Below the pieces are notes generated by a model. It did no database searches. It was not told the origin of the DNA and saw nothing but the letters and a program-made list of their open reading frames with translations. Of a stretch of 64,000 bases of DNA, positions 20,580 to 32,859 are shown piece after piece. This DNA is from Janthinobacterium sp. (GTDB lineage Bacteria > Pseudomonadota > Gammaproteobacteria > Burkholderiales > Burkholderiaceae_D): contig PKWL01000112.1 of NCBI GenBank assembly GCA_003133225.1, forward strand, positions 1-64,000, in the 5' to 3' direction. The position numbers were made by a program, and so were the translations under genes. The stretch's first letter is position 1. Every line of letters starts with the position of its first letter.

Positions 20580-22079
20580 GTTCGAGCGCTGCAGCAGGCG
20601 GTTGATGGCAAGCCGGATCGCGGGGATCAGTTCGCCGGCCGTCAGGCCGAGCGGGCCTGCGCCTTGGCGCACCAGATCATCGGCGGCCAAGCCGTGCAGC
20701 CAGACTGCGCCCAAGGCCGCTTCCCATGCCGGCCAGCCTTGCGCGAGAAGGGCGCCGCCTAGGCCCGACAGCACGTCGCCGGTGCCGGCGGTCGCCAGCG
20801 CCGGATTGCCTGTCGTGTTGATGACCACGCTGCCGTTGGCGGCGGCGATGACGCTGCCGGACCCTTTCAAGACGACGGTCAGCCCCATTTGCGCGGCTAG
20901 TTGGCGGGCGGCTGCCAGGCGGTCGGCCTGCACCGCACCGACCGCGATGCCGAGCAGGCGCGCCGCCTCGAGCGGGTGCGGCGTGAGCACGGTGGGCATC
21001 GAACGTTGCGCCAAGGCCGCTTGCAATTCGGGCTCGGCCGCCATCAGGTTAAGCGCGTCGGCGTCCAACAGCAGGGCGCTGTCGCTGCCAATGGCACGCG
21101 CTAGCAGGTTGCGTGCATGGTGCGTGGAACCCAGGCCCGGCCCCACCACCAGTGTGGCCGAATTGAAATCGAAGTCGGAGGCCAGGCGGCACATTAATTC
21201 GGGCTGCCCGCTGTCATAGGCGGGCGCCGAGTCGGCAAAGGCGATATAGACGCGGCCGGCGCCGCTAAACAAGGCGCTGCGCGCGGACAATATGGGCGCC
21301 CCAGTCATGCCATGGGCGCCCCCCAGCACCGCCACATTGCCGAAGCTGCCTTTATGCGTATTTTGGCGCCTTGCGCGCAGCTGACGCGCAAAAAAACCGC
21401 TGCCATTGAGATGGGCCTTGGCCGGCGGAAAGTGGCGCGCGTCGATGTCGAGGCAGGCCACCTGAACCGTGCCGGCGTAATCGCGCCCATCGCAGGTGTG
21501 CAGGCCGGGCTTGTCGCCGATGAAGGTGACGGTGTGGCTGGCGCGCACGGCAATGCCGTCGAGGCCGACGATAGCGCCCGTGTCGGCATTGAGTCCGCTT
21601 GGCACGTCAAGCGCCAAGACCGGGCATGTCAACTGGTTGACGGCTTCGGTGATGTGGCGCAGTTCGCCTGTCAGCGGCCGCTCTAGGCCGATGCCGAACA
21701 GGCCGTCGACGACCAAGTCCCAGTCGGTCGATGCGATCGCCGCCGCGCCCCGCTCTTCGAAACGGGCCGGGCTCGCTTGCGCGCGCGCCAGTGCCAGCTG
21801 ACGTTCTTGGGAGAGGCCGCGCGCGGTATCGCCCATCCATACCGACACCGCGGCGCCAGCATGGGCCAGATGCGCTGCCATCTCCAGCGCATCGCCGCCA
21901 TTGTTGCCGGGCCCGGCTAGCAGCAGTACCTTGGTCTGCGCCGGTGGCGCCGGCAGCAGGCTGAGCGCTGCCTGCGCGCCAACCTGTCCTGCCCTTTGCA
22001 TGAGCGCGCCTGGAGGCAGCGCCAGTGCGGCAGCCTGTTCGATCGCGCGAATCTGGGCGACGGTATAAAGTGGGTTCAT
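20571..22079 (-). CDS. nnr: bifunctional NAD(P)HX epimerase / ADP-dependent NAD(P)HX dehydratase
   Basis: The 502-residue fusion repairs hydrated NADH and NADPH. The N-terminal YjeF_N domain (about residues 1-205) epimerises R-NAD(P)HX, with the GPGNNGGDAL motif near residue 60. The C-terminal ribokinase-like domain (about 230-495) dehydrates S-NAD(P)HX, with GPGLG and the GTGDVLSG motif. I chose the ATG at 22079 because GGAG lies six bases upstream. It converges on the ybbA-like gene with a nine-base overlap. Confidence 0.93.
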   Translation of the reverse strand: MNPLYTVAQIRAIEQAAALALPPGALMQRAGQVGAQAALSLLPAPPAQTKVLLLAGPGNNGGDALEMAAHLAHAGAAVSVWMGDTARGLSQERQLALARAQASPARFEERGAAAIASTDWDLVVDGLFGIGLERPLTGELRHITEAVNQLTCPVLALDVPSGLNADTGAIVGLDGIAVRASHTVTFIGDKPGLHTCDGRDYAGTVQVACLDIDARHFPPAKAHLNGSGFFARQLRARRQNTHKGSFGNVAVLGGAHGMTGAPILSARSALFSGAGRVYIAFADSAPAYDSGQPELMCRLASDFDFNSATLVVGPGLGSTHHARNLLARAIGSDSALLLDADALNLMAAEPELQAALAQRSMPTVLTPHPLEAARLLGIAVGAVQADRLAAARQLAAQMGLTVVLKGSGSVIAAANGSVVINTTGNPALATAGTGDVLSGLGGALLAQGWPAWEAALGAVWLHGLAADDLVRQGAGPLGLTAGELIPAIRLAINRLLQRSNSH

Positions 22080-22419
22080 TTTTTCTCCAGGATGGCCCTT
22101 CATATCCTCAACAACGGCACCGGCGCAGCGCGGCGACCTCGTGGTTCTTGGCGCGCCCGGCAGGCACCTTCTGCTTCGGCAAGGAACCCGTTTTTCCCCG
22201 ATGGCCCATCATCCGGTTGCCCAAGGCGCCTGGGTGGCTCCGTTTAAGGCAATGGGCGCAGCCTAGGTGACCCATGTTACCAACCTTGCCAATGGCATGC
22301 AATGCGGGGCGAGAAAAGGGGCCGATTCCGATCCGCCGCAAATATACTGCGGCGCCGTGCAGGCCATGCGCGGCAGCAGCGCTACAATCAATTTCTCTAC
22401 GACTTTGGCGGGGCCGACA
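22080..22419. other. 340-base region between divergent nnr and oxoprolinase genes
   Basis: It must contain the promoters for nnr (leftward) and the oxoprolinase (rightward), but no clear promoter, hairpin or gene is seen. The oxoprolinase frame is open upstream to 22267, but the family N-terminus starts at 22420. Confidence 0.45.
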
Positions 22420-25400
22420 ATGGACTGGCAATTTTGGATCGATCGGGGTGGCACCTTTACCGACATCGTTGCGCGCCGGCCGGATGGACGGCTCGTCAGC
22501 CACAAGTTATTGTCCGAAAACCCCAAGCAATACCCGGATGCAGCCATCGCCGGCATCCGTCATCTGATGGGGCTGGGCGCCGCCGCGCCGATTCCGGTGG
22601 CGCAGATCGAAGCGGTCAAGATGGGCACCACCGTCGCCACCAACGCATTGCTCGAGCGCAAGGGTGAACCGACGGCGCTGGCCATCACGCGCGGCTTCGG
22701 CGACGCCTTGCGCATCGCCTACCAAAACCGGCCCCGTTTATTTGAGCGCCACATTGTGTTGCCTGAGCTTTTGTATCGCGCAGTGATCGAAATTGAGGAG
22801 CGGCTGGGTGCGCACGGCGAGGTGATCGTCGAGCTCGATGTCGAGCGCGCGCGGGCCGCACTGGAAGCTGCCTACGCCAGCGGTCTGCGCTCCTTGGCCA
22901 TCGTCTTCATGCACGGCTACCGTTATACGCGGCATGAAGCGGCCGTGGCCGACCTGGCGCGCGCCATCGGCTTTACCCAAGTGTCGGTGTCGCATCACGT
23001 TAGTCCGATGATGAAGCTGGTCGCGCGCGGTGACACCACCGTCGTCGATGCCTATGTGTCGCCCATCTTGCGCCGTTATGTCGACCAGGTCGCTTGCGAA
23101 ATGCCGAACGTTAATTTGCAATTCATGCAGTCCAACGGCGGCCTGACCAATGCCCGAACCTTTCAGGGCAAGGACAGCATTTTGAGCGGCCCGGCCGGCG
23201 GCATCGTCGGCATGGCGCGCGCGAGCCAGTTGGCCGGTTTCGAGCGCGTGATCGGTTTCGACATGGGTGGCACCTCGACTGACGTGTCGCATTTCGCGGG
23301 CCAATTCGAGCGCGTCTTCGAAACCTTGGTCGCTGGCGTACGCATGCGCGCGCCGATGATGAGCATCCACACCGTGGCTGCCGGTGGCGGCTCGATCCTG
23401 CACTTTGACGGCAGCCGCTACCGCGTCGGCCCGGACAGCGCGGGTGCCAATCCGGGTCCGGCCAGCTACCGCCGCGGCGGCCCCTTGGCCGTCACCGACT
23501 GCAACGTCATGCTCGGGAAAATCCAGCCAGGGCATTTTCCGAAACTGTTCGGCGCGGCCGCCAACGAGGCGCTCGACGTGCAGGTCGTATGCGAAAAATT
23601 CAAGGCGCTGGCGGCACAAATCGGCGCCGCCAGCGGCAAGCCGGCGCCGCCGGAGCAGGTGGCGGCCGGCTTCATCGAGGTCGCCGTCGGCAATATGGCG
23701 AACGCGATCAAACAGATTTCCGTGCAGCGTGGCCACGACGTGACCGAATATACCCTGACCAGCTTTGGCGGCGCGGGCGGCCAGCATGCCTGCCTCGTCG
23801 CCGATGCGCTGGGCATGAAAACGGTGTTCATCCACGCCATGGCCGGCGTCATGTCGGCCTACGGTATGGGCCTAGCCGAGCAGTGCGCGATGCGCGAAGC
23901 AGCCGTGGAAGCCAAGCTGAGCGAGGAAACCGATCTGGCGCCCGTGCTGGCTGCCTTGGCCCAACTGGCGCGCGCCGATTTGCTCGGACAGGGCGTCGCC
24001 GACGCGCGCATCAAGCTAATTTGCCGCGCCCATCTGCGCTATGAAGGGACTGACTCGGCACTGCTTGTATTACACGGCAGCGCCGAGCGCATGAAGGCGC
24101 AGTTCGAGGCGGCCTACAAAAAGCGCTTTTCCTTCCTGATGCCGGGCCAGGCCCTGATCGTGGAAGCGGTCTCGGTGGAGGCGACCGGCACCTGCGAGGC
24201 GCCGGCCGAAACCGCGCCCGAGGCGCCCGCGCGCGCGGGCGCTCTACAAGCGCTGACGGTGCTGCCCATGTATTGCCAAGGCTGCTGGCGCGACAGCGGC
24301 CTGTTCCCGCGCGCATCGCTGCAGGTCGGCGACATCATCCAAGGCCCTGCCATCGTCGCCGAGCCCGACACGACCATCGTGGTCGAACCGGGCTGGCAGG
24401 CCGAGGTGACGGCGCACGGCCATTTGGTCCTCAGGCGCATCGAGGAGATGCCCGCACGGCGTGCCATCGGCACCAAGGCCGACCCGGTCCTGCTCGAGAT
24501 CTTCAATAATCTCTTCATGTCGATTGCCGAGCAAATGGGGGCCCGTTTGCAACAGACGGCGTATTCCGTCAACATCAAGGAGCGGCTCGACTTTAGTTGC
24601 GCCATTTTCGATGCCGGCGGCAGCTTGATCGCCAACGCGCCGCATATGCCCGTGCATCTGGGCTCGATGGGCGAGAGCATCAAAACGGTGATGCACAGGA
24701 ACGCTGGGCGCATGCACCCGGGCGACGTCTTCATGCTCAACGACCCTTACCACGGCGGCACCCACCTGCCTGATATCACCGTCATTACGCCCATGTTTGA
24801 CGAGCCGGGCGCGACCATTCTCTTTTACGTCGGCGCGCGCGGACACCATGCCGACATCGGCGGCACGACGCCCGGTTCCATGCCGCCCGACTCATGCCGC
24901 ATTGAAGACGAGGGCGTGCTGATTGACAATTTCAAGCTGGTCGATGGCAGCCGAAACGCCGCCCACCTGCGCAGTGCCGAGGTCCGAACCTTGCTCGCTG
25001 GCGCCAGATATCCGGCCCGCAACCCCGAGCAGAACTTGGCGGACTTGCGCGCTCAGGTCGCTGCCAACCAGAAAGGCGTCGATGAATTGCGCAAGATGGT
25101 GGCCCATTTTGGCCTTGACGTGGTACAGGCTTATATGGGCCACGTGCAAGATAATGCGGAAGAGGCGGTGCGCCGTGTCATCAAGGCGCTCACGAACGGC
25201 GCGTATACCTGCCGCCTTGACAACGGGGCGCAGATCGAAGTTGCGATCCGTGTCGATGCGATTACGCGCAGTGCCGAGATCGATTTTACGGGAACCTCGG
25301 AACAGTTGCCGAACAATTTCAATGCGCCGTCGGCAGTCTGCATGGCGGCCGTGTTGTACGTGTTTCGCACCTTGGTCGATGACGAAATTCCCCTTAACGG

Positions 25401-26022
25401 GGGGTGCCTGAAACCGCTCAGGGTGAAAATTCCGCCCGGCTGCATGCTCAATCCACGCTATCCGGGCGCGGTCGTGTCGGGCAACGTGGAAACCTCGACT
25501 TGCATCACGAATGCCCTCTACGGCGCGTTAGGTGTCATGGCCGCGTCGCAGGGAACGATGAACAATTTCACGTTCGGCAACGCCAAATACCAGTATTACG
25601 AAACCATCTCGGGCGGCTCGGGGGGCGGGTTCGGCTTTGACGGCACCGATGTGGTGCAAACGAACATGACCAATTCGCGTTTGACCGACCCTGAAATTCT
25701 CGAATTTCGTTTTCCCGTGCGCCTCGAGAGCTACGCGATCCGGCATGGGTCGGGCGGAGCGGGGCGTTGGCATGGTGGCGCTGGCGGCGTGCGCAAGGTG
25801 CGTTTCCTGGAGCCGATGACGGCGGCGATTTTGTCGAACGACCGCATCCATGCGCCGTTCGGCATGGCGGGCGGAGCGCCCGGCGCCGTCGGGCGCAACC
25901 TGGTCCTGCGTGCCGATGGCCGAATCGAACGGCTGGGCCACGTTGGCAAGATCGAAATGCAAGCAGGGGATCTGTTTGTGATTGAAACACCGGGCGGTGG
26001 CGGCTATGGCCGCGCCGAATAA
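22420..26022 (+). CDS. hydantoinase/5-oxoprolinase family protein (HyuA-HyuB fusion)
   Basis: The 1200-residue protein joins an HyuA-type ATPase half ([14 protein letters not shown] at the start, [12 protein letters not shown] near residue 285) to an HyuB-type half beginning near residue 690 ([20 protein letters not shown]). Length and order match ATP-dependent 5-oxoprolinases, which open 5-oxoproline to glutamate. Related fused enzymes act on hydantoins or acetophenone, so the substrate is inferred. The ATG at 22420 gives the conserved N-terminus. Confidence 0.88.
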   Translation: MDWQFWIDRGGTFTDIVARRPDGRLVSHKLLSENPKQYPDAAIAGIRHLMGLGAAAPIPVAQIEAVKMGTTVATNALLERKGEPTALAITRGFGDALRIAYQNRPRLFERHIVLPELLYRAVIEIEERLGAHGEVIVELDVERARAALEAAYASGLRSLAIVFMHGYRYTRHEAAVADLARAIGFTQVSVSHHVSPMMKLVARGDTTVVDAYVSPILRRYVDQVACEMPNVNLQFMQSNGGLTNARTFQGKDSILSGPAGGIVGMARASQLAGFERVIGFDMGGTSTDVSHFAGQFERVFETLVAGVRMRAPMMSIHTVAAGGGSILHFDGSRYRVGPDSAGANPGPASYRRGGPLAVTDCNVMLGKIQPGHFPKLFGAAANEALDVQVVCEKFKALAAQIGAASGKPAPPEQVAAGFIEVAVGNMANAIKQISVQRGHDVTEYTLTSFGGAGGQHACLVADALGMKTVFIHAMAGVMSAYGMGLAEQCAMREAAVEAKLSEETDLAPVLAALAQLARADLLGQGVADARIKLICRAHLRYEGTDSALLVLHGSAERMKAQFEAAYKKRFSFLMPGQALIVEAVSVEATGTCEAPAETAPEAPARAGALQALTVLPMYCQGCWRDSGLFPRASLQVGDIIQGPAIVAEPDTTIVVEPGWQAEVTAHGHLVLRRIEEMPARRAIGTKADPVLLEIFNNLFMSIAEQMGARLQQTAYSVNIKERLDFSCAIFDAGGSLIANAPHMPVHLGSMGESIKTVMHRNAGRMHPGDVFMLNDPYHGGTHLPDITVITPMFDEPGATILFYVGARGHHADIGGTTPGSMPPDSCRIEDEGVLIDNFKLVDGSRNAAHLRSAEVRTLLAGARYPARNPEQNLADLRAQVAANQKGVDELRKMVAHFGLDVVQAYMGHVQDNAEEAVRRVIKALTNGAYTCRLDNGAQIEVAIRVDAITRSAEIDFTGTSEQLPNNFNAPSAVCMAAVLYVFRTLVDDEIPLNGGCLKPLRVKIPPGCMLNPRYPGAVVSGNVETSTCITNALYGALGVMAASQGTMNNFTFGNAKYQYYETISGGSGGGFGFDGTDVVQTNMTNSRLTDPEILEFRFPVRLESYAIRHGSGGAGRWHGGAGGVRKVRFLEPMTAAILSNDRIHAPFGMAGGAPGAVGRNLVLRADGRIERLGHVGKIEMQAGDLFVIETPGGGGYGRAE

Positions 26023-26246
26023 TTGGCAATGGCTGGCCCGCTCAATGCTCTATGTGCGGGGGATGCACGCCGCTGCCGAGACAGAAAAAATTGTTCCTGT
26101 GGCACGTTTGAATCCTGCCCGGTGCGCCAAGCCAGCCCAATAGGGGGGTGAACAGGTATAATTCTACCTAAGAAACTTGCGCAGGACCTTCTCGTGCGCG
26201 ACCTACTTTTAACCCGCAGCCACGCTGCATCGACCACCTTCTAACC

Positions 26247-29200
26247 ATGTTGATTCTGCCGGGTTCTAATGCCCTGTCCGTATTTCGGCGCCAACGCCTG
26301 TTAATCCAACTTCAAGCCGTGCTGCCTTCGATCGATGCGCTGCAAGCCCGCTTCCTTCATTTCATCGATTCCGCGCAGCCTGTGACGGACGCCGACAGGA
26401 GTCGCCTGGTTGCCCTCTTGACCTACGGCGATACGCAGGCAGACGAGCCGGACGACGGCGTGTGCGAAGAGTTTTTCGTGATCCCTCGATTGGGCACGAT
26501 TTCACCTTGGGCCTCGAAGGCGACTGACATTGCGCATCACTGCGGCATGGGCCACATCTTGCGCGTCGAACGCGGCGTCGCGTTTCGTATCCACTTGAAA
26601 GGGGGCGTACCGGGCGGCGGCGTGGCGCAACGCCTTTCCGAGCACCAAGTGCAAGAGGTCGCGGGTCTGCTGCATGACCGCATGACCGAATCCGTTTTGC
26701 GCCATCCGGACCAGGCCGCCGACCTGTTTCGCACGCTAGATGCGCCGGCTCTCGAGTCAATCGACCTAATTGGCATGGGCAAGGCGGCGCTGGAACGGGC
26801 TAATACCGATCTCGGCCTGGCCTTGTCGGACGATGAGATCGATTATCTGCAGGCCGCCTTCGAGCGCGCCCGGCGCAACCCGACCGATGTCGAGCTGATG
26901 ATGTTTGCGCAGGCCAACAGCGAACATTGTCGCCATAAGATTTTCAACGCCGACTGGATCATCGACGGAGTCGTCCAGGACAAGTCATTGTTTTCAATGA
27001 TTAAAAATACCCATCAATTGCAGCCGAAGGGCACCATTGTGGCCTACAGCGACAATTCGTCGATCATCGAAGGGGCAACGGTGGCCCGCTTTTATCCGCG
27101 CGGCGCGGCGAGCGGGCATGAATACGCGACATCGACTGAACTGACCCACATCTTAATGAAAGTCGAGACGCATAACCACCCGACGGCGATCTCGCCCTTT
27201 CCAGGCGCCTCGACCGGCGCTGGCGGCGAAATTCGCGATGAGGGCGCGACCGGGCGCGGCGCCAAGCCGAAGGCCGGGCTAACGGGTTTCACCGTGTCCA
27301 ACCTGATGTTGCCGGGCGCCCACCGGGCATGGGAAAATGAGGGCAGCGTGACCGCACCGCTAGACGGGCGCAGCGCGGCCGTTGACTACGGCAAGCCGGA
27401 CCGCATCGCGTCTGCGCTGCACATCATGATTGAAGGCCCGCTGGGCGGCGCCGCGTTTAACAATGAGTTCGGCCGCCCGATATTGGGCGGCTATTTCCGC
27501 ACCTACGAGCAGAACATCGGCCGTCGGTGCGGAGCGGCCAGCGACACCGTGATCGGCTACCACAAGCCGATCATGATCGCCGGTGGCATCGGCAACATCG
27601 GGGCCGGACACACCCACAAGAACGAGATCCCGGTCGGCAGTTTGTTGATCCAGCTGGGCGGCCCTGGCATGCGGATTGGCATGGGCGGCAGCGCCGCGTC
27701 CTCGATGATGACCGGAAGCAACACCGCCGATCTCGATTTCGATTCGGTTCAGCGCGGGAATCCGGAGATGGAGCGGCGTGCGCAGGAAGTCATCAACGCC
27801 TGCTGGCAGATGGGCGATGCGAATCCCATCATTTCGATCCACGACGTCGGTGCGGGCGGCCTGTCGAACGCCTTCCCGGAGATCACGAACGACGCCGGGC
27901 GTGGCGCCGTGTTCGATCTGCGCAAGGTGCCGCTGGAAGAAAGCGGCATGGCGCCCAAGGAAATCTGGAGCAACGAGTCGCAGGAACGGTACGTGTTGGC
28001 TATTGCGCCGGGCAACTTGGGGCTGTTTCAAGCCTTATGCGAGCGCGAGCGCTGCCTGTTTGCGGCCGTCGGTGTCGCCACTAAGGAGCGCCAGCTGAAA
28101 CTGATCGATCCGGACCATGGCAACGAGCCGGTCGATATGCCCATGGAGGTCTTGCTCGGCAAACCGCCAAAAATGCAGCGCGACGTGTGCCGCGTGCCAA
28201 ATGAATTTCCTGCGCTCGAGCTTAGTGGTCTCGATCTGGCCGATGTGGTGCAGCGCGTGCTACTGCTGCCGGCCGTGGGCGACAAGTCCTTTCTCATCAC
28301 CATTGGCGACCGCAGTGTCGGTGGCATGAGTGTGCGCGATCAGATGGTAGGTCCATGGCAAGTTCCGGTGGCCGATTGCGCCGTCACGGCGATGAGTTTT
28401 GAAGGATATCTGGGCGAAGCGATGGCCATGGGCGAACGCACCCCGCTGGCCGTCATTAATGCGCCGGCGTCGGGCCGGATGGCGGTCGGCGAGGCGATCA
28501 CCAATATTGCTGCCGCGCCCATCAAGAAAATCGCCGACATCAAGTTGTCGGCCAACTGGATGGCCGCGTGCGGCCATCCAGGCCAGGATGCCGCCCTGTT
28601 CGATACCGTGAAGGCGGTCGGGATGGAACTGTGCCCGGCGTTAGGCATCAGCATCCCGGTTGGCAAGGATTCTCTGTCGATGCGCACAACCTGGCGCGAC
28701 GGCGACGAGAACAAGGCTGTCACGTCGCCAGTGTCATTGATTGTCTCGGCCTTCGCGCCCGTGTATGACGTGCGCAAATCGCTGACGCCGCAAATTAAGA
28801 CGGACGCCGGCGCAACCGTCCTCATCCTAATTGACCTTGGTCGCGGCAAGAACCGCCTCGGCGCTTCCGCGCTGGCGCAAGTGACCGGCCAGCTCGGCAA
28901 TGAGACGCCGGACGTGGACAGTGCGACCGATCTGAAAGCCTTTTTTGCCGCGATCCAGGAATTAAACAGCGACGATATGCTGCTGGCCTACCATGACCGT
29001 TCCGATGGCGGCCTGTTCGCGACCCTAAGCGAGATGGCATTCGCGGGCCACAGTGGCTTGTCGATTGAACTTGCCGCCTTAACCCGAGGCAGCGAACATG
29101 CTGCCGATTGGGGCGACGCCAAAAACTGGGCTGGCCAGGTCGCCGAAAGGCACAACGAACTGACCTTGCACGCCTTATTTAGCGAGGAACTGGGGGCCGT

Positions 29201-30293
29201 GATCCAAGTGCGCGGCGCGGATAAATCGACGGTGCTGTCGATCTTGCGCGCATACAATCTGGGCGCCTGCAGCCATGTCATCGGCACACCGAACGATGGC
29301 GACGTCATTGAGATCTCGCGTGACGCTCAGCTGATCTATAGCGAGAGGCGCTCCGTTTTGCACCGTTGGTGGAGCGAGACGAGCTGGCGCATCGCGCGCC
29401 TGCGCGATAACCCCGCTTGCGCTGACGCCGAATACGATCGATTGCTAGACGACAGCGACCCTGGCATCAGCCCGACACTGACGTTTGACCCTGCTGCAAG
29501 CGTGGCGGCGCCGTTCCTGCTGACGGGCGTACGTCCGCGCGTGGCAATCTTGCGCGAGCAGGGCGTAAACTCGCATGTCGAGACGGCGTACGTGATGCAC
29601 CGGGCCGGTTTCGCGGCGATCGATGTGCACATGAGCGACCTGATTGCAGGCCGCATGCGCCTCGACGATTTTCAAGGCATCATCGCTGTCGGCGGCTTCT
29701 CTTACGGCGACGTGCTAGGTGCCGGCGAAGGATGGGCCAAGACGATCTTGTTCAACGCCGGCCTGGCCGAACAGTTCGCCCGCTTCTTCGCCCGCGCCGA
29801 CAGCTTCGCCCTTGGCATTTGCAACGGCTGCCAGATGATGAGTAATTTGAAGTCGATCATACCCGGCGCGCAAGCATGGCCCAAATTCACGCGCAATAAG
29901 TCGGAACAGTTTGAAGGACGGTTCGCAATGGTTGAGGTGCTCGACTCGCCCTCGATTTTCTTCCAAGGCATGGCCGGCACGCAGGCGCCGATCGCGATCG
30001 CCCATGGCGAAGGTTTTGCCGATTTCTCGCAAACGGGCGACCTCGGCGAGGTGACGGCGGCGCTGCGCTTTGTCGATCACCGCGGCCAAGCCACGGAAGC
30101 CTATCCGTACAACCCGAATGGCTCGCCGCAAGGCTTGACGGCGGTGACTACGGCGGACGGCCGCTTCACTGTCTTGATGCCGCACGCCGAGCGTGTGTTC
30201 CGCTCCGTGCAGCAATCTTGGCATCCTGATTCGTGGGGCGAGGATTCGCCCTGGATGCGCATGTTCTGCAACGCCCGGCGCTGGGTAGGGTAG
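26247..30293 (+). CDS. purL: phosphoribosylformylglycinamidine synthase (single-chain PurL)
   Basis: The 1348-residue enzyme makes FGAM from FGAR, glutamine and ATP, the fourth step of purine synthesis. The N-terminal domain, two AIR-synthase-like halves ([16 protein letters not shown] near residue 308) and a C-terminal class I glutaminase are all present. The predicted glutaminase nucleophile is Cys1192 in GICNGCQMM, with a late PHAER supplying the His-Glu pair. Length is typical of the large proteobacterial form, which needs no PurQ or PurS. Confidence 0.97.
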   Translation: MLILPGSNALSVFRRQRLLIQLQAVLPSIDALQARFLHFIDSAQPVTDADRSRLVALLTYGDTQADEPDDGVCEEFFVIPRLGTISPWASKATDIAHHCGMGHILRVERGVAFRIHLKGGVPGGGVAQRLSEHQVQEVAGLLHDRMTESVLRHPDQAADLFRTLDAPALESIDLIGMGKAALERANTDLGLALSDDEIDYLQAAFERARRNPTDVELMMFAQANSEHCRHKIFNADWIIDGVVQDKSLFSMIKNTHQLQPKGTIVAYSDNSSIIEGATVARFYPRGAASGHEYATSTELTHILMKVETHNHPTAISPFPGASTGAGGEIRDEGATGRGAKPKAGLTGFTVSNLMLPGAHRAWENEGSVTAPLDGRSAAVDYGKPDRIASALHIMIEGPLGGAAFNNEFGRPILGGYFRTYEQNIGRRCGAASDTVIGYHKPIMIAGGIGNIGAGHTHKNEIPVGSLLIQLGGPGMRIGMGGSAASSMMTGSNTADLDFDSVQRGNPEMERRAQEVINACWQMGDANPIISIHDVGAGGLSNAFPEITNDAGRGAVFDLRKVPLEESGMAPKEIWSNESQERYVLAIAPGNLGLFQALCERERCLFAAVGVATKERQLKLIDPDHGNEPVDMPMEVLLGKPPKMQRDVCRVPNEFPALELSGLDLADVVQRVLLLPAVGDKSFLITIGDRSVGGMSVRDQMVGPWQVPVADCAVTAMSFEGYLGEAMAMGERTPLAVINAPASGRMAVGEAITNIAAAPIKKIADIKLSANWMAACGHPGQDAALFDTVKAVGMELCPALGISIPVGKDSLSMRTTWRDGDENKAVTSPVSLIVSAFAPVYDVRKSLTPQIKTDAGATVLILIDLGRGKNRLGASALAQVTGQLGNETPDVDSATDLKAFFAAIQELNSDDMLLAYHDRSDGGLFATLSEMAFAGHSGLSIELAALTRGSEHAADWGDAKNWAGQVAERHNELTLHALFSEELGAVIQVRGADKSTVLSILRAYNLGACSHVIGTPNDGDVIEISRDAQLIYSERRSVLHRWWSETSWRIARLRDNPACADAEYDRLLDDSDPGISPTLTFDPAASVAAPFLLTGVRPRVAILREQGVNSHVETAYVMHRAGFAAIDVHMSDLIAGRMRLDDFQGIIAVGGFSYGDVLGAGEGWAKTILFNAGLAEQFARFFARADSFALGICNGCQMMSNLKSIIPGAQAWPKFTRNKSEQFEGRFAMVEVLDSPSIFFQGMAGTQAPIAIAHGEGFADFSQTGDLGEVTAALRFVDHRGQATEAYPYNPNGSPQGLTAVTTADGRFTVLMPHAERVFRSVQQSWHPDSWGEDSPWMRMFCNARRWVG

Positions 30294-31049
30294 CTGCCTT
30301 GCCGCCCCAAACGAAAACTGCTGTTGGGCTAGCGGGACGGGTTCGATTCTAAAAAAGGCAGGCGCGGCCGTTCGCCTAATATCTGGCGCCAGCCGCACCC
30401 GCGCAGCCATCCATTCGTGTTTCAATTGGGGCTGGCGGCGCGGCGCCGGCGCAACAGCCGCCGCCGTGGTTTTTTTCGCTCGGACATGGCTTGCATTCGA
30501 TTGCTGCCCATCTGGCCGCGATCAAACCGGACTTGGATTTGCCAAAACGTGCCGGTGGTCGGTGCTACGGCTCATCGCGTCGGTCACTGCCTGCCTGTTA
30601 CGCCCATCTGTTCAAACTGGCGCTGCAGTTGATTATCCTGGTCCGGCAGATGGCGCTATGGATTGCCCGGAAAAGACGAGCGGATTGGAGAACGCCAGGT
30701 CGGCGAGACGCAACACGCAGCGTATTTTCGGAAAGCTGCGCGTTGCCCGAAATGCGTCCGCGGATGTGCGCTCGGCGGGCGGAGTAAGGCTCCAGCGTCC
30801 AGTACGCTGCCGGCGCTGACGCCGGTCAGGGCGCGCTGGAAAGCGTCATCACGAACCTGCTGCGGCGCCACACCGTTGCATGTCGGCTGGCTGTGCGCCC
30901 GCGCCAGTCGGGGGCGAACTGCGCCGCACCATCACGAGGACAGCATTGCGTCCTGACACGACAGCCCGACGACGTCCGCCATGAATTGGGCCGACCTTGG
31001 CGCTAAATTGGTGAGTGGCGACGCGCCCGGTCGCCGCTGGACCCGCCTA
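30294..31049. other. 756-base region with no recognised gene
   Basis: Several short overlapping frames exist on the plus strand, but none has a ribosome site with a family I recognise. The sequence is GC-rich like the coding DNA around it, so it may hold degraded gene remnants. I cannot assign any. Confidence 0.45.
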
Positions 31050-31087
31050 AGAAAAAAGCCCTCCGACCGTTGGGTGCAGAGGGCTTC
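31050..31087 (-). terminator. intrinsic terminator of the parvulin gene cluster
   Basis: On the minus strand AAGCCCTC pairs with GAGGGCTT (31079-31086 and 31056-31063) and is followed by TTTTTTCTT. It lies 75 bases after the last parvulin gene and should end the selO-to-parvulin cluster. Confidence 0.88.
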
Positions 31088-31161
31088 CACGCCAGCTGAT
31101 AAAGTGCCCAACGCGTCGCCTGCGGCTGGCCGCAGGCACGTCAGATTCACTCGATGGGGGA

Positions 31162-31938
31162 TTATTTGATGGACGCTTTTTTCACCAATTCTTCGCGGAA
31201 GATGGCGACTTTTTTCTGCTGCAACGCTTCTGCAACCTTGCCCTTGACTTCTTCCAGAGGCGGGATCTTGGCAGCGCGATTGTCTTCCAGTTTGATCACA
31301 TGGTAACCAAACGAGGTCTTGACCGGGGTTTCGGTAAATTGGCCATTTTTCAGGGCCACCATCGCGTCCGAGAATGGCTTCACGTACGAACCGGCATTCG
31401 CCCAGCCCAGATCGCCCCCATTGGCGGCCGAACCGTCTTTCGATACCTTCGCCAATTCTTCGAACTTGGTACCCGCTTTCAGCTTGACGATGATTTCCTT
31501 CGCTTCCGCTTCAGTGGCGACTAGAATGTGACGCGCGTGGTATTCCTTGTCGCCCACCTGCGCCTTGTAGCGGTCGTATTCAGCCTTGATCTCGGCATCC
31601 GTGACCGGGTTTTTCTTCAGGTAGTCCGCCAGCATGGCATTGATGATGATGCTTTGACGCATGTTTTCGACCTGTGCCTTCACTTCAGGACGCGTGCCGT
31701 AACCTTTCTTGTCCGCTTCCTGGATCAGCACTTCGCGCCCGATCAAGTCCCTCTTAATGGCTTCGCGCAATTGCGGTGAATCAGGTTGTTTGCCTTGGGC
31801 GACAACTTGCTTGACTATTTGATCAAGGCGCGAAGCAGGAATGACCTTGCCGTTGACGGTGGCAACATTTTGCGCCATCACAGGCATAGCGGCGACGGCG
31901 AGTAAGACTAGTAATAGACGGGCTGGCTTCAAAATCAT
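31162..31938 (-). CDS. exported PpiC-type peptidyl-prolyl isomerase, copy 1
   Basis: The 258-residue protein has a signal peptide (about residues 1-22, LLLVLLAVAAMPVMAQ), an N-terminal helical region and a parvulin domain near residues 120-230 (YHARHILVATEAEAKEI to FGYHVIKLED). It probably catalyses proline isomerisation and assists folding in the periplasm. I chose the ATG at 31938, preceded by AGGA; a longer frame upstream is not family-like. It is a close paralogue of the next gene. Confidence 0.92.
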   Translation of the reverse strand: MILKPARLLLVLLAVAAMPVMAQNVATVNGKVIPASRLDQIVKQVVAQGKQPDSPQLREAIKRDLIGREVLIQEADKKGYGTRPEVKAQVENMRQSIIINAMLADYLKKNPVTDAEIKAEYDRYKAQVGDKEYHARHILVATEAEAKEIIVKLKAGTKFEELAKVSKDGSAANGGDLGWANAGSYVKPFSDAMVALKNGQFTETPVKTSFGYHVIKLEDNRAAKIPPLEEVKGKVAEALQQKKVAIFREELVKKASIK

Positions 31939-32018
31939 TTCAAATCCTATCAATAAACAAAAGAATGTGGGGGCAGTATACATCCATCGTCAAATACCGG
32001 CGCGCTAAGGAAGTACGA

Positions 32019-32798
32019 CTACTTGACTTTGGCTTTCTTGACCATTTCTTCCTGGTACGCCTGCAATTTTTTCTGTTGCAGCGCTTCAGTAATCTGCGGT
32101 TTCACTTCTTCCAGTGTCGGCAACTTGGCGGGGCGTACATCGTCTAGTTTGATGACGTGGAAACCGTTAGGGGTATGGACGGGGGTCTGGGTAACTTGAC
32201 CTTTTTGAAGCGCAACAAAAGCATCCGAGAATGGCTTAGGGAAGGAGGACGGCGTGGCCCAGTCCAGATCGCCGCCATTGTTGGCCGAGCCCGTGTCTTT
32301 CGATGCCTTGGCCAAGTCTTCAAACTTGGCGCCGCCCTTCAGCTTGGCGATGATGTCCTTCGCTTCGGCTTCCGTGCTCACCAGAATATGGCGCACATGA
32401 TATTCCTTGTCGCCAGCTTGCGCGGCGAAACGGTCGTACTCGGCTTTAATATCGGAGTCCTTGATCGGGTTCTTTTTCAGGAAATCGCCGACCATGGCAT
32501 TGATGATGATTGCTTGCCGCGCATTTTCAATTTGCTGCTTGACCGCCGCGTCCTTGCCGAAGCCTTCTTTTTCCGCTTCCTGCATTAACACTTCACGGCC
32601 GATCAGGTCCTTCTTGATCATTTCGCGCAGTTGCGGCGAATCCGGTTGCTGGCCTTGGGCGACGACTTGCTTGACAACAGCATCGGCGCGGGACGAAGGA
32701 ATTGGCTTACCGTTAACGACAGCGATATTTTGCGCTACGACAGGCAAGGCGACGGCGGCGAGAAGGGTGATCAGCAGGCGGGCTGGCTTAAAAGTCAT
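32019..32798 (-). CDS. exported PpiC-type peptidyl-prolyl isomerase, copy 2
   Basis: The 259-residue paralogue of copy 1 has a signal peptide ending near VALPVVAQN and the same parvulin domain (YHVRHILVSTEAEAKDI to NGFHVIKLDD). The ATG at 32798 gives an N-terminus (MTFKPARLL) parallel to copy 1 (MILKPARLL). The two copies are 80 bases apart in tandem, which points to duplication. Divergence lies mainly in the region before the parvulin domain and in its last third. Confidence 0.92.
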   Translation of the reverse strand: MTFKPARLLITLLAAVALPVVAQNIAVVNGKPIPSSRADAVVKQVVAQGQQPDSPQLREMIKKDLIGREVLMQEAEKEGFGKDAAVKQQIENARQAIIINAMVGDFLKKNPIKDSDIKAEYDRFAAQAGDKEYHVRHILVSTEAEAKDIIAKLKGGAKFEDLAKASKDTGSANNGGDLDWATPSSFPKPFSDAFVALQKGQVTQTPVHTPNGFHVIKLDDVRPAKLPTLEEVKPQITEALQQKKLQAYQEEMVKKAKVK

Positions 32799-32859
32799 TA
32801 TTAGTTCCAATTAGGGGAAAGTTCGTGAAAAATAGCGTTCAAACTAGATGCGTTCAATT

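Noticed and set aside
22738-23835. 365-residue minus-strand frame opposite the oxoprolinase
   Set aside because: Shadow of a complete, recognisable oxoprolinase gene. Its composition (His, Arg, Ala) is typical of antisense frames.
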